Source: UBA10427 sp003500135
GTDB taxonomy: Bacteria > Bacteroidota > Bacteroidia > Cytophagales > Cyclobacteriaceae
DNA: 22,928 nucleotides
Direction: 5' to 3'
Assembly (NCBI GenBank): GCA_963966275.1
Contig: CAWZYQ010000054.1
Span: 1-22,928, forward strand
The notes below the pieces were generated by a model. The model did no database searches. It had not been told where the DNA came from and was given only the letters and a program-made list of their open reading frames with translations. Positions 1 to 8,453 of this stretch are shown in pieces. The position numbers and the translations under genes are program-made. Position 1 is the stretch's first letter. Each line of letters starts with the position of its first letter.

Positions 1-1
1 A

Positions 2-3000
2 TCAATGAAAAACCATTATTTTTTTTGTGATTGAATTTGTTTCGCCAATGGCCTTTAGGAAATAAACGCCAGATGGCCAGTTTTCTGTATTTAAAGATAT
101 TTCATATTGATCAGGCATAGTATGATTTTGGCTTTGCCAAACCTTTCCCGACATATCCACTATAGACCAGGTAGTTATTCGCCTCAACTTTATATTGATC
201 TCCTTATCGGCCGGATTGGGATAAACTGCTATCCTTTCAAGTGAAAACTCATGATTACTGGTAATCTTATCCTCGGGAACTAATGGAGCTAAAAATTCCG
301 ACCGTATTTCAGATCTTGGTCCGCCGGGCATTTGCCATTGCACTTCCACAAAGTCATCTCCACCGGCTTCTTTATGCAATGCTACCAGCATATATTTCTT
401 TCCCTCTTCCAAATTAATTTCACTTGAAGATTGTTCGCTGTATTTTGACCATTCGCCTTTTAATGACCAACCGGGAACTTCAGCAATCAAAGACAGGTTA
501 TCCTTTTGCTCATCAGTGCTAAGCCAGAGTTCACAATAATCGTCACCGGAAATGAAAAACCTGTAACGACCGCTCACCGGCGGTACGATATAGCCAATTA
601 ATCTTTGTCCGTAATTATCCCCTGTATTTTCCGGCGATACCAATCGAGTTACCTCTTCTTCGAGATCGGGGGAGTCTGGGTAACGACTATCTTGAAGTAA
701 ATCACCTACTTCCACCCCTCCTATGTCATTCCAAACCTGCCGTGTGATGCCTCCTGAGCCAAAGGCGCCCACTAAAATTTCCTTTTCAGAAAGCTCGAAT
801 ACCGTTCCCTGCACTGTTTCGACTTCGGCCCTTATTTGGTACAATCCTTTTTTCACATCTTCCCATAACCACTCGAAAGGCCCAGAAGATACATTGGCAA
901 GGGTGATGCCCTCCTGATCTTTGAACTTTATTGAAGTGATCTGATCGGCAGGTGATACTTCAATTTTCAATAAAATATCTTCACCTTCATCAAACACTGC
1001 ATCGTCTGACGGCTTGATCCATTGAGCGTCTATTTCAATTGGTTGAAATACTTTAATGGAATCATTGGATGACCAATCGGAATATCTGATCCCGTTTTTT
1101 GTCACCACGCCAACTCTATGCAAATTATCCAGAGTGTAACTGCCTTCAACATTTTTAATAACAATCAATAAAGAGTCATTGCCCATTGGAGAGGCGCTGA
1201 ATTCGCGTATTAAGTATTGTCCGTTTTGGTATTCATAACCATTACCGGCATCAGCATAAAAACTACCAAAGGCGGAGTTGGACTCATCCACTGAAACCAA
1301 TAAAGTGATGGAATCCGCTTTATATTCTTCAGTTGATTGCACAATTGGCCCTAAAGGTATTATACTGCCATCTTTTTGCCTTAAAACAGGCTGATATTCA
1401 TCTTCATTATCCCCGTTTACAATTGATATTTCACGCCAGTTACCCTGTGGCATTGCAACATTTTCGGACCATCGCGGTATGATCATCAGGTTCTCACCTA
1501 ACAAAAAAGCCTCCTCTTCTTCTCTAAGATCGATATCTGTGGGATCGGCAAAAAAAACAGGACGCATTACCGGCATTCCGTTGAGATATGTCTCATAAAA
1601 AGCTTCGTAGAGATAAGGCAGCAGTCGATATCGACGCTGAAGCGCTATACGTGAAGCTTTTTCTACTGTTTCCCCGAAAGCCCAGGGTTCCTGATCGGCA
1701 GTTCCTGTGGAAGTATGGTTTCTTGAAAATGGATAGAAAGCGCCGACGGCCATCCAATGGGCCATAAGGTCAGCGCCAGGCGTACCTGCAAAACCGCCAA
1801 TATCAGGTCCGTTAAACGGTTGTCCTGAAAGGCTTAAGTTCAATGACATGGGAATGGATAACCTGAGATGCTCCCATGAGCTATTATTATCTCCGGTCCA
1901 GGTAGCGGCATATCGCTGACCGCCCAGAAAGTTGGCCCGCGACAGTACGAAAGGTCGTTTATCGGGGTTCGAATTTTGTATCCCTTCCCTTGATGCTTTT
2001 ACCATAAGCATACCATATACGTTATGATAACGCAAATGACTGTCTTCGGGAAGTTCACCGCCTCCACGGTGAATATTATCTTCAGGCATGGTGTTATCTG
2101 GACCATTAAATACTGCAGGCTCATTCATGTCATTCCAGATACCGTCAGCTCCGGTAGCCATAAAGTCGGTATATAAACCAGCCCACCAATTGCGTGTGCC
2201 AGGCATCGTATAATCGGGAAAGGCGCATGCTCCCGGCCAAACGTCACCGATATAAGTATTCCTGTTGGCATCCTGCACCCAATGATCGCCAGTGGTTCCC
2301 TGGTCGTATACGAAATACCCGGTTTCTTCTTTAATGCCCGGATCGATCATCCAAACTGATTTAAAATTCAGATGGTGCAGGTATTGGTTCAAACCTGCAG
2401 GGTCGGGAAAACGACTTTGGTCAAACGTAAATACTTTGAATTGATCCATGTAATCGATATCCATCCAAATGACATCACATGGTATTCCCCTTTTACGGAA
2501 TTCATCCGCTATTTCTTTTACTCTGGTGTCAGGATAGTAGGAATAGCGGCATTGCTGATAACCAAGTGACCATAAAGGTGGCAATGGCATAGTACCAATT
2601 AAATATCCCAATGCTTTCATTAAGGCCTGCGGGCTCTCTCTTTTTATAATTATTACCCTGAAAGGAGGACCTTCGCTAATGAACCGAATATCGGATTGAA
2701 TTTCTATATCTTGCTTCCAGCTATGATCAGCAATTATACCAAAAGCCGAACCATCAGGATTTACACCCATTACCCAGGGGTGAGACTGATACAATCTTCT
2801 ACCGTTGTCTTTTCCGTATCCGTAATTATCAGTGTTCCAAAGTGTGATAGAAGTATTATTGCGAACCAGCGGCCCGGTAACTTCACCCGTTCCATACGTA
2901 TGCACGCCGGAAGGAAGTTCCAGACTGGCTTCGTACTTACCCCCAACGAAATTAAATTCAGGAACCAGGTCCCAATCGGAAGGAAGATCAGCTGTTTTTT

Positions 3001-3157
3001 GTAATTCCACCTTTAGTGCAAGTGAGGGTAGTGTTTTAGTGGAATCAAAATCTGCTGGATAAAAAACTGCAATCCTATCGCCAACCAACATTGATTGCGC
3101 AAAAATATTTGATGTGAAGGCCAGTGTGGCTATCACCATAAAAAGTCTAAAAAGCAT
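2..3157 (-). CDS. Secreted GH31 alpha-glucosidase-like enzyme with PA14 domain and T9SS type A tail
   Basis: Predicted retaining alpha-glycosidase of family GH31, probably an alpha-glucosidase acting on starch- or maltose-type oligosaccharides outside the cell. Numbered from the ATG at 3157, it has a signal peptide (about 1-22, ending IFAQS), a GH31 N-terminal beta-sandwich (about 65-180) and the catalytic barrel (about 195-510). The nucleophile motif is WNDMNEP (Asp343) and the acid/base motif is WTGDN (Asp423). WMDIDYMD is typical of alpha-glucosidase-like members. Beta-sandwich domains, a bacterial Ig-like domain (about 715-797) and a PA14 domain (about 807-960) follow. The last 75 residues, from the YPNPADKEI motif to the lysine-rich end, form a T9SS type A sorting domain. 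An upstream in-frame TTG at 3166 is possible, but the ATG starts the signal peptide directly. The stop is at 2-4, so the gene is complete. The C-terminal position of PA14 is notable, because PA14 in GH31 enzymes is often inserted near the N-terminus. Exact substrate is not readable from sequence. Confidence 0.93.
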   Translation of the reverse strand: MLFRLFMVIATLAFTSNIFAQSMLVGDRIAVFYPADFDSTKTLPSLALKVELQKTADLPSDWDLVPEFNFVGGKYEASLELPSGVHTYGTGEVTGPLVRNNTSITLWNTDNYGYGKDNGRRLYQSHPWVMGVNPDGSAFGIIADHSWKQDIEIQSDIRFISEGPPFRVIIIKRESPQALMKALGYLIGTMPLPPLWSLGYQQCRYSYYPDTRVKEIADEFRKRGIPCDVIWMDIDYMDQFKVFTFDQSRFPDPAGLNQYLHHLNFKSVWMIDPGIKEETGYFVYDQGTTGDHWVQDANRNTYIGDVWPGACAFPDYTMPGTRNWWAGLYTDFMATGADGIWNDMNEPAVFNGPDNTMPEDNIHRGGGELPEDSHLRYHNVYGMLMVKASREGIQNSNPDKRPFVLSRANFLGGQRYAATWTGDNNSSWEHLRLSIPMSLNLSLSGQPFNGPDIGGFAGTPGADLMAHWMAVGAFYPFSRNHTSTGTADQEPWAFGETVEKASRIALQRRYRLLPYLYEAFYETYLNGMPVMRPVFFADPTDIDLREEEEAFLLGENLMIIPRWSENVAMPQGNWREISIVNGDNEDEYQPVLRQKDGSIIPLGPIVQSTEEYKADSITLLVSVDESNSAFGSFYADAGNGYEYQNGQYLIREFSASPMGNDSLLIVIKNVEGSYTLDNLHRVGVVTKNGIRYSDWSSNDSIKVFQPIEIDAQWIKPSDDAVFDEGEDILLKIEVSPADQITSIKFKDQEGITLANVSSGPFEWLWEDVKKGLYQIRAEVETVQGTVFELSEKEILVGAFGSGGITRQVWNDIGGVEVGDLLQDSRYPDSPDLEEEVTRLVSPENTGDNYGQRLIGYIVPPVSGRYRFFISGDDYCELWLSTDEQKDNLSLIAEVPGWSLKGEWSKYSEQSSSEINLEEGKKYMLVALHKEAGGDDFVEVQWQMPGGPRSEIRSEFLAPLVPEDKITSNHEFSLERIAVYPNPADKEINIKLRRITTWSIVDMSGKVWQSQNHTMPDQYEISLNTENWPSGVYFLKAIGETNSITKKIMVFH

Positions 3158-3486
3158 ATCGAACAAAGCAAGTTTTACTGATGGTAAAGATACAAACCAA
3201 TATCGGTAAGAACTAGCGCCGCCGAGGTTTGTATTGAATTAATGAGCGAATTAAAGCAAAACTATCCTTATGATTGTCAGGTACTTGTGAAATGTATAAA
3301 AAAATGTTTAAAAAAGTGGTTTACCTTTTAACTATTAAATCATTAATGGTGAAGGGCATGGTGCCTTTCCTTCCTTTCAACCATATAGTATCTTGGTATG
3401 GGATAGTGTTTAGCAAGGGGGTCGAATATGTCGCCCCTTCTTTTAACCCAGGATATTCTTTACCATGGATTGTTTTATCAAGCGGA
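3158..3486. other. Intergenic region with no convincing gene
   Basis: About 330 bases lie between the THUMP methyltransferase and the GH31 gene, which both read leftward. Short open frames exist on both strands, but none has a good start, a recognisable product or a supporting neighbour. An imperfect hairpin (AAGGGCA-TGG-TGCCTTT, about 3353-3369) has no T-run on either side, so I do not call it a terminator. A TAGTTTTG motif on the minus strand (3257-3264) resembles the -7 promoter box of Bacteroidota, but it has no matching -33 box. The GH31 promoter is therefore unresolved. Confidence 0.5.
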
Positions 3487-4644
3487 TTAATCCTGATGCT
3501 TCTGCTTTCGCGACCCTTCGTACATTTCATAACCCAATAAACGACATTCAATTTTACCATTCATCAAATGCGTTTTCTGATTAGGTTTTAGTCCAACCGA
3601 TTTAGCCAGATCGAGGTTTCCTGTAAATATGTAGCCCGTTTTTCCGGCACATTTTTGCTTAAAAAAATCACCTATAGCTTCGTAAATAGGAACCAACTGC
3701 TCTTCTTCTCCCATTCTTTCACCATATTCGGGATTGAGAACCACCACTCCTTTTCCATCAGGTAATTGAGTCTGACGAAAATCGCTTACTTCAAAATCAA
3801 TAAATTCATTGACGCCTGCCCTAAAAGCGTTTCGTTCGGCCTTTGGTATGACGTGTTTATTGATATCAGTAGCAATAAATTTTGGCAGGTTGTCTGGTTT
3901 ATTTTTGGGCTTAGCATACGACCTTCTGGCCCGGTTCCATTCGGATTGATTGAAATTTTTCAGGTGCATAAAGGCATATTCTTCTCGTAGGTGCCCGGGG
4001 TATTTTCCTATTGCCATTAAAGCTGCCTCAATAACCAAAGTGCCACTACCGCACATAGGATTGATAAAGTGAATTGTGCCGTCCCATTGTGTTGACAATA
4101 TTATGGCCGCAGCCAGGGTTTCTTGTAGCGGAGCCCTTCCTGCTTCTTCGCGATACCCTCTTTTTGATAGTGATTCTCCTGTTGTGTCTACGTACACTTT
4201 TACTTCTTCCTCCTGCCAATGTAAGAAAAGCGCTACACCTGTTTTCTCATTTCCACTATCGGGTCGCATGCCAAACCTTTGCGAAAACCGGTCAGCAATA
4301 GCATCTTTCAAACGCAGATTGGCAAATCGGAGGTCTTTAATAGTAGGATTCTGCACAAATGAATCAATACCAAAGTATCCTTTCTTGTCGATCCAGTCTT
4401 CCCACCTGAAAGCAATAGCCAGTTTGTATAGTTCATCAGCGTTTTTTGCGACACCTTCAAAAAGCTGGAACAGTACCCGGTTTGCAGTTCTGAGGTGAAA
4501 GTTCAATTTCCAGGCGTCATGCATTGATCCTTCAAGTTTTACTGCTTTTTCTCCGGAAAGCTCGGCTTGATAACCCAAATCGTTTATCTCGTTGAGAAGG
4601 ATGGGGCTAATTTTTGGGGCACAGGTTACTACTATATTCGACAC
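3487..4644 (-). CDS. THUMP-domain class I SAM-dependent RNA methyltransferase (RlmL N-half/YpsC-like)
   Basis: Probable 23S rRNA guanine-N2 methyltransferase, related to the N-terminal half of E. coli RlmL and to Bacillus YpsC. It acts in the cytoplasm during ribosome assembly. The 385 residues show a ferredoxin-like/THUMP region (about 1-155), the family signature DTTGESLSKRGYR (153-165) and a Rossmann methyltransferase domain. SAM motif I is NPMCGSGT (195-202), and the catalytic motif IV is NPEYGER (304-310). The more familiar form of motif IV is NPPYGER; the Glu here is discussed under findings. The protein ends in the typical YEMYEGSRK tail. Its length fits a stand-alone enzyme without the second RlmK-like half. 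A TACCTTTG box sits just upstream on the minus strand. The start ATG at 4644 gives a complete THUMP region. The family is secure; the exact modified base is inference. Confidence 0.9.
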   Translation of the reverse strand: MSNIVVTCAPKISPILLNEINDLGYQAELSGEKAVKLEGSMHDAWKLNFHLRTANRVLFQLFEGVAKNADELYKLAIAFRWEDWIDKKGYFGIDSFVQNPTIKDLRFANLRLKDAIADRFSQRFGMRPDSGNEKTGVALFLHWQEEEVKVYVDTTGESLSKRGYREEAGRAPLQETLAAAIILSTQWDGTIHFINPMCGSGTLVIEAALMAIGKYPGHLREEYAFMHLKNFNQSEWNRARRSYAKPKNKPDNLPKFIATDINKHVIPKAERNAFRAGVNEFIDFEVSDFRQTQLPDGKGVVVLNPEYGERMGEEEQLVPIYEAIGDFFKQKCAGKTGYIFTGNLDLAKSVGLKPNQKTHLMNGKIECRLLGYEMYEGSRKQKHQD

Positions 4645-4659
4645 AATTCAAATTTTTGT

Positions 4660-4687
4660 CAAAGGTACAATTAAGTATAAAACCAAA
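4660..4687 (-). promoter_or_regulatory. Candidate promoter for the THUMP methyltransferase
   Basis: On the minus strand, TTTG (4687-4684) is followed by TACCTTTG (4667-4660), a full match to the Bacteroidota -7 consensus TAnnTTTG. It ends 15 bases before the start codon. The spacer is 16 bases, shorter than the usual 19-21, so the -33 assignment is weak. Confidence 0.4.
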
Positions 4688-4742
4688 TGGCGGATATGCA
4701 GATTATTTCAGTTGAAAATGTATTTACATGAATTAAGCGCAT

Positions 4743-4773
4743 AAAAAAAGGAAAGCTGGTTATGCTTTCCTTT
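4743..4773 (-). terminator. Rho-independent terminator of the sdhCAB operon
   Basis: A perfect 10-bp stem (AAAGGAAAGC at 4747-4756 with GCTTTCCTTT at 4764-4773) encloses a 7-base loop. On the minus strand it is followed by an uninterrupted run of T (complement of the A-run at 4743-4749). It lies 22 bases past the sdhB stop. The plus-strand side also has a T-run (4771-4780), so it could work both ways, but no plus-strand gene leads into it. Confidence 0.85.
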
Positions 4774-4795
4774 GTTTTTTAATATATAAATTGGA

Positions 4796-5551
4796 TTAGT
4801 CCACCACTGCGGACCTCATAAACTCCCTGTTCATCCTTGCAATATTAGACAAGCTGATACCTTTAGGGCATTCCGCTTCACAGGCCCCAGTGTTGGTGCA
4901 GGCACCAAATCCTTCATCATCCATTTGTTTGATCATAGCCTTGGCTCTTTTAGACCGCTCCACATCGCCTTGAGGCAGAAGTGAAAGCTGTGAGATTTTG
5001 GCTGATACAAATAACATAGCAGATGCATTTTTACAAGCTGCTACGCAAGCTCCACATCCAATGCACTGTGCTGCATCCATGGCAAGGTCAGCGTTTTCCT
5101 TTGGAATTGGAATTGCATTAGCATCGGGCACACCGCCTGTTCGTATGGATACATAACCACCAGCTTGCATGATCCTGTCGAATGCGCTTCGATCTACTAC
5201 CAAATCCTTTATTACCGGGAATGCACTGGCGCGCCATGGTTCAATGGTAATATCCATGCCATCGGGGAAACTACGCATGTGCAATTGACAAGCCGTGATT
5301 TCTTTTTCCGGACCGTGGGGCCTGCCGTTAATAAAAAGACTGCATGTTCCACAAATTCCTTCCCGGCAATCGTGGTCAAAATGAACCGGGTCTTCGCCTT
5401 TTTGTTCAAGTTCATTGTTCAGTATATCCAGCATTTCAAGAAAAGAACTGCCCGGGGATATGTTTTCAACTTTGTATGTTTTGAACTTACCCTTTACTTT
5501 GGCGCTCGGCTGACGCCATATATGTAATGTATAATTTCTACCTTTTTCCAT
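4796..5551 (-). CDS. sdhB: Succinate dehydrogenase/fumarate reductase iron-sulfur subunit
   Basis: Electron-transfer subunit that passes electrons from SdhA flavin to the membrane cytochrome b (complex II, TCA cycle). The 251 residues hold a plant-type ferredoxin domain with the [2Fe-2S] ligands Cys62, Cys67, Cys70 (CREGICGTC) and Cys88. A bacterial ferredoxin domain follows with CIGCGAC plus Cys173 (Cys163, 166, 169, 173) and a second cluster at Cys218, Cys224 and Cys228 (GACTNTGACEAECP). By analogy with E. coli SdhB, Cys163/166/169/228 should hold the [4Fe-4S] and Cys173/218/224 the [3Fe-4S]. The ATG overlaps the sdhA stop by one base (TAATG), which suggests translational coupling. It is the last gene of the operon, with a terminator right after it. 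Nothing looks defective. Confidence 0.97.
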   Translation of the reverse strand: MEKGRNYTLHIWRQPSAKVKGKFKTYKVENISPGSSFLEMLDILNNELEQKGEDPVHFDHDCREGICGTCSLFINGRPHGPEKEITACQLHMRSFPDGMDITIEPWRASAFPVIKDLVVDRSAFDRIMQAGGYVSIRTGGVPDANAIPIPKENADLAMDAAQCIGCGACVAACKNASAMLFVSAKISQLSLLPQGDVERSKRAKAMIKQMDDEGFGACTNTGACEAECPKGISLSNIARMNREFMRSAVVD

Positions 5552-7485
5552 TATTTATAACTTCTTTGCGTCAGTTTCACATTTTCAAATATTAATTCTT
5601 CCTTGTGAAGCTCTTCCGGCTTTCCTTCACCTTTATATTCCCAAGCAGAAACATAGGTATATTCCTCATCATTTCGCTTTGCTTCACCTTCTTCAGTTTG
5701 CGATTCTTCACGGAAGTGGCCCCCACAAGATTCTTCGCGATCAAGTGCGTCGTCTACCATAAGCTCGCCTAACTCCATGAAATCGGCAACTCTAAGCGCT
5801 TTTTCAAGCGACATGTTCATTTCGTCGTTACTTCCCAGCACATTTACGTTTTGCCAGTACTCTTCGCGAAGCTTGCTTATTTCTTCTTTTGCTTCTTTCA
5901 ATCCTTTTTCACTTCTGGACATACCGCACTTGTCCCACATGATCTTTCCAAGCTCTTTGTGGAACTGATCAACCGTTTTATTACCTTTTATTGAAAGCAA
6001 TTTATTTATTCGCTCCCTTAACTCTTTTTCTGCTTTCTCAAAAGCTTCATGATCAGTTGAAACCTTATCATAAGGCTTTGTTGCCAGATAATCACCAATC
6101 GTGTAAGGTATAACAAAATAACCATCAGCAAGGCCCTGCATCAGTGCACTTGCTCCCAAACGGTTTGCTCCGTGATCCGAGAAGTTACACTCACCAAGGG
6201 CATATAATCCTGGAATAGTAGTCATTAGATTGTAATCTACCCATAAACCGCCCATTGTGTAGTGCACTGCCGGGTAGATCATCATTGGGACTTTATACGG
6301 ATTGTCAGCAGTAATTTTTTCATACATCTGGAACAAGTTTCCGTATTTAGCCCTGATTGTATCCTCACCGTCACGCTTAATTGCATCGCGGAAATCAAGA
6401 TATACAGCAAGCCCGGTTTCTCCTACTCCACGACCTTCGTCACAAACATTCTTAGCATTTCTTGAAGCCACATCCCGGGGAACTAGGTTACCAAACGATG
6501 GATAGATACGCTCAAGATAATAATCGCGATCTTCTTCGGCTATGTCATTGGGTAGAACCTCACCTTTTCTCACCTTTTCTGCCATTTCCACTGTTTTCGG
6601 AACCCAAACGCGGCCGTCATTACGGAGAGATTCGGACATTAATGTCAATTTGGATTGTTGATCACCATGAACTGGAATACAGGTAGGGTGAATCTGAGTA
6701 AAACAAGGATTGCCAAATAAAGCGCCCTTTTTGTGTGCCCTCCAGGCAGCTGTTGTATTACAACCCATGGCGTTTGTCGACAGGAAGAATACGTTACCGT
6801 ATCCGCCAGTTGCCAATACTACGGCATGGGCGCTATGTCTTTCTATTTCTCCGGTTACCAGATTTCTTGTGATGATACCTTTAGCTTCTCCATCTACCAT
6901 AACCAGGTCAAGCATTTCTGTTCTTGGGAACATCTGTACTTTACCGTTATGTATCTGACGACTAAGTGCGGAGTATGCGCCAAGAAGAAGCTGCTGACCT
7001 GTCTGGCCACGGGCATAAAATGTTCGGGAAACCTGAGCTCCACCGAATGATCGGTTGTCTAATAATCCACCATATTCTCTGGCAAATGGCACACCCTGCG
7101 CAACACACTGATCAATAATGTTATTACTGACTTCGGCCAAACGGTATACGTTTGCCTCTCTTGCCCTGTAATCACCTCCTTTTATGGTATCATAAAAAAG
7201 ACGGTAAATACTGTCGCCATCATTTTGATAATTTTTGGCGGCATTGATACCACCCTGCGCAGCAATACTATGCGCTCTTCTGGGGCTGTCCTGATAGCAA
7301 AAAGCTTTAACGTTGTAACCTAGTTCGCCAAAAGATGCTGCTGCTGAAGCGCCGGCCAGACCGGTTCCTACCACTATTATATCGTACTTCCTTTTGTTAG
7401 CCGGATTGACCAGCTTTAGGCTGAATTTATGCTTCGACCACTTTTCTGCTAATGGCCCTTCGGGAATTTTAGAATCCAATTTCAT
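5551..7485 (-). CDS. sdhA: Succinate dehydrogenase/fumarate reductase flavoprotein subunit
   Basis: Catalytic subunit that oxidises succinate to fumarate on the cytoplasmic face of the membrane. The 644 residues start with a dinucleotide-binding fold (GTGLAGASAAA, about 40-50). His72 in RAHSIAAQGG lies where the covalent FAD-binding histidine of the family sits. Further family motifs are HPTCIPVHGD, SESLRNDGR (capping-domain substrate site) and GECNFSDHGANRLGASAL, which contains the catalytic-type arginine region and FAD contacts. The C-terminal helical domain is complete. The protein is longer than E. coli SdhA and fits the Bacteroidota/epsilon-type enzymes, which pair with a single diheme cytochrome b. 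It sits between sdhC and sdhB. The enzyme could run in either direction; sequence alone does not separate succinate oxidation from fumarate reduction. Confidence 0.97.
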   Translation of the reverse strand: MKLDSKIPEGPLAEKWSKHKFSLKLVNPANKRKYDIIVVGTGLAGASAAASFGELGYNVKAFCYQDSPRRAHSIAAQGGINAAKNYQNDGDSIYRLFYDTIKGGDYRAREANVYRLAEVSNNIIDQCVAQGVPFAREYGGLLDNRSFGGAQVSRTFYARGQTGQQLLLGAYSALSRQIHNGKVQMFPRTEMLDLVMVDGEAKGIITRNLVTGEIERHSAHAVVLATGGYGNVFFLSTNAMGCNTTAAWRAHKKGALFGNPCFTQIHPTCIPVHGDQQSKLTLMSESLRNDGRVWVPKTVEMAEKVRKGEVLPNDIAEEDRDYYLERIYPSFGNLVPRDVASRNAKNVCDEGRGVGETGLAVYLDFRDAIKRDGEDTIRAKYGNLFQMYEKITADNPYKVPMMIYPAVHYTMGGLWVDYNLMTTIPGLYALGECNFSDHGANRLGASALMQGLADGYFVIPYTIGDYLATKPYDKVSTDHEAFEKAEKELRERINKLLSIKGNKTVDQFHKELGKIMWDKCGMSRSEKGLKEAKEEISKLREEYWQNVNVLGSNDEMNMSLEKALRVADFMELGELMVDDALDREESCGGHFREESQTEEGEAKRNDEEYTYVSAWEYKGEGKPEELHKEELIFENVKLTQRSYK

Positions 7486-7554
7486 GTATCTTATATTTTA
7501 ATTTGTAAGCCGCAAATCCAATTCAGTTCTTCACGACATACACGAATTATTTAC

Positions 7555-8226
7555 CTATGCGAAAAAGTAAAAATATACCGGCATGGTTGCAAAACCCAAA
7601 ACCAGAATGATCGAAAACCATGCAGTAACTTGCTTGGCTGTTTTTTGGGGATTCAATCCGAAAGTCTGGAACGCACTTTGAAATCCATGCACCAGGTGCA
7701 GGGCTAAAGCTACCAGTCCAACCAGATATGCCACCAAACTAAATGTGCTTTTAAATTGTTCAGCAACCAATGCATATAAATCTCTGTTGCCATTGGCATC
7801 TATTTCAAATTCCAACCCTCCGAATTTGTAGTAGTACCAAAAATCTTTGAGATGCATGAAAATGAAAGCAAACACTAAAATGCCCAGCAATGCCATGCTT
7901 CTTGATATCCAACTACTGTTTTCATTGGCATTCGATACTTTGTATCGCTCAGAACCCCTCGCCTTACGGTTAACGAACCATAAGTAAATGGCAATAACAG
8001 CATGAGCCAAAATACTGAAGTAAAGCAGGTATGAAACCGTTTTGATCAAGGGGTTAGACGTCATAAATACGGCATAAGCATTAAATGCCAGTCCGTCATC
8101 ACCTTTGAACAATTGCAAATTTCCGATCAGATGTATAATCAGAAAGGAAATCAGGAACAAGCCGGTAGCTGCTACAAGAAGCTTCCGACCTATAGTACTC
8201 GTAAATGTTTGTGAAACCCAACTCAT
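7555..8226 (-). CDS. sdhC: Succinate dehydrogenase cytochrome b558 membrane subunit
   Basis: Single membrane anchor of complex II that carries two b-type hemes and reduces quinone. The 223 residues contain five hydrophobic helices (roughly 16-38, 62-86, 108-127, 160-183, 200-222). Histidines at 32, 75, 125 and 177 or 180 lie in or next to helices I-IV, as expected for the four axial heme ligands of the Bacillus/Wolinella-type cytochrome. The N-terminal TSTIGRKLLVAATGL and the HGFQSAFQTFG motif are typical of Bacteroidota members. It is the first gene of sdhCAB, with 69 bases to sdhA that hold no recognisable structure. A good promoter lies about 37 bases upstream of the start. Confidence 0.95.
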   Translation of the reverse strand: MSWVSQTFTSTIGRKLLVAATGLFLISFLIIHLIGNLQLFKGDDGLAFNAYAVFMTSNPLIKTVSYLLYFSILAHAVIAIYLWFVNRKARGSERYKVSNANENSSWISRSMALLGILVFAFIFMHLKDFWYYYKFGGLEFEIDANGNRDLYALVAEQFKSTFSLVAYLVGLVALALHLVHGFQSAFQTFGLNPQKTAKQVTAWFSIILVLGFATMPVYFYFFA

Positions 8227-8262
8227 ATTTTAATTTTCATTTGATATTTAAACAGTTAAGCA

Positions 8263-8294
8263 CAAATTTAACCCGCGCTTTATTACCGAACAAA
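8263..8294 (-). promoter_or_regulatory. Promoter of sdhCAB
   Basis: Read on the minus strand, TTTG (8294-8291), a 20-base spacer and TAAATTTG (8270-8263) give a full match to the Bacteroidota housekeeping promoter (TTTG, 19-21 bases, TAnnTTTG). The box ends about 36 bases upstream of the sdhC ATG, which leaves room for a short leader. No operator-like dyad was seen around it. Confidence 0.75.
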
Positions 8295-8366
8295 AGATAA
8301 AAATCAGGTTTTACTATTTTAATTGATTCTAAATTACAAAATGTCATTTATTAACTTTTCTATACA

Positions 8367-8399
8367 TTTCGGTAACCTCGTGTGCAAAAAATATGTTTG
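8367..8399 (+). promoter_or_regulatory. Candidate promoter of the T9SS type B surface protein gene
   Basis: TATGTTTG at 8392-8399 matches the TAnnTTTG consensus exactly. A near-match to the -33 box (TTTC at 8367-8370) precedes it by 21 bases. It lies 54 bases before the ATG at 8454. The -33 box is imperfect, so this is a moderate call. Confidence 0.45.
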
Positions 8400-8453
8400 G
8401 TTATATATCAAAAGCCTTTTAACTTGATGGTCCAATTTTGAAGTAACGCTATA

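Noticed and set aside
3274..3540. Plus-strand open frame of 88 codons with hydrophobic segments, and an opposite 79-codon frame at 3321-3560.
   Set aside because: The plus frame starts with TTG, overlaps the end of the THUMP methyltransferase antisense, and has no recognisable product. The minus frame also overlaps the methyltransferase tail in another frame and lacks a start of its own in the free region. Either could be a decayed remnant, but nothing supports a gene.
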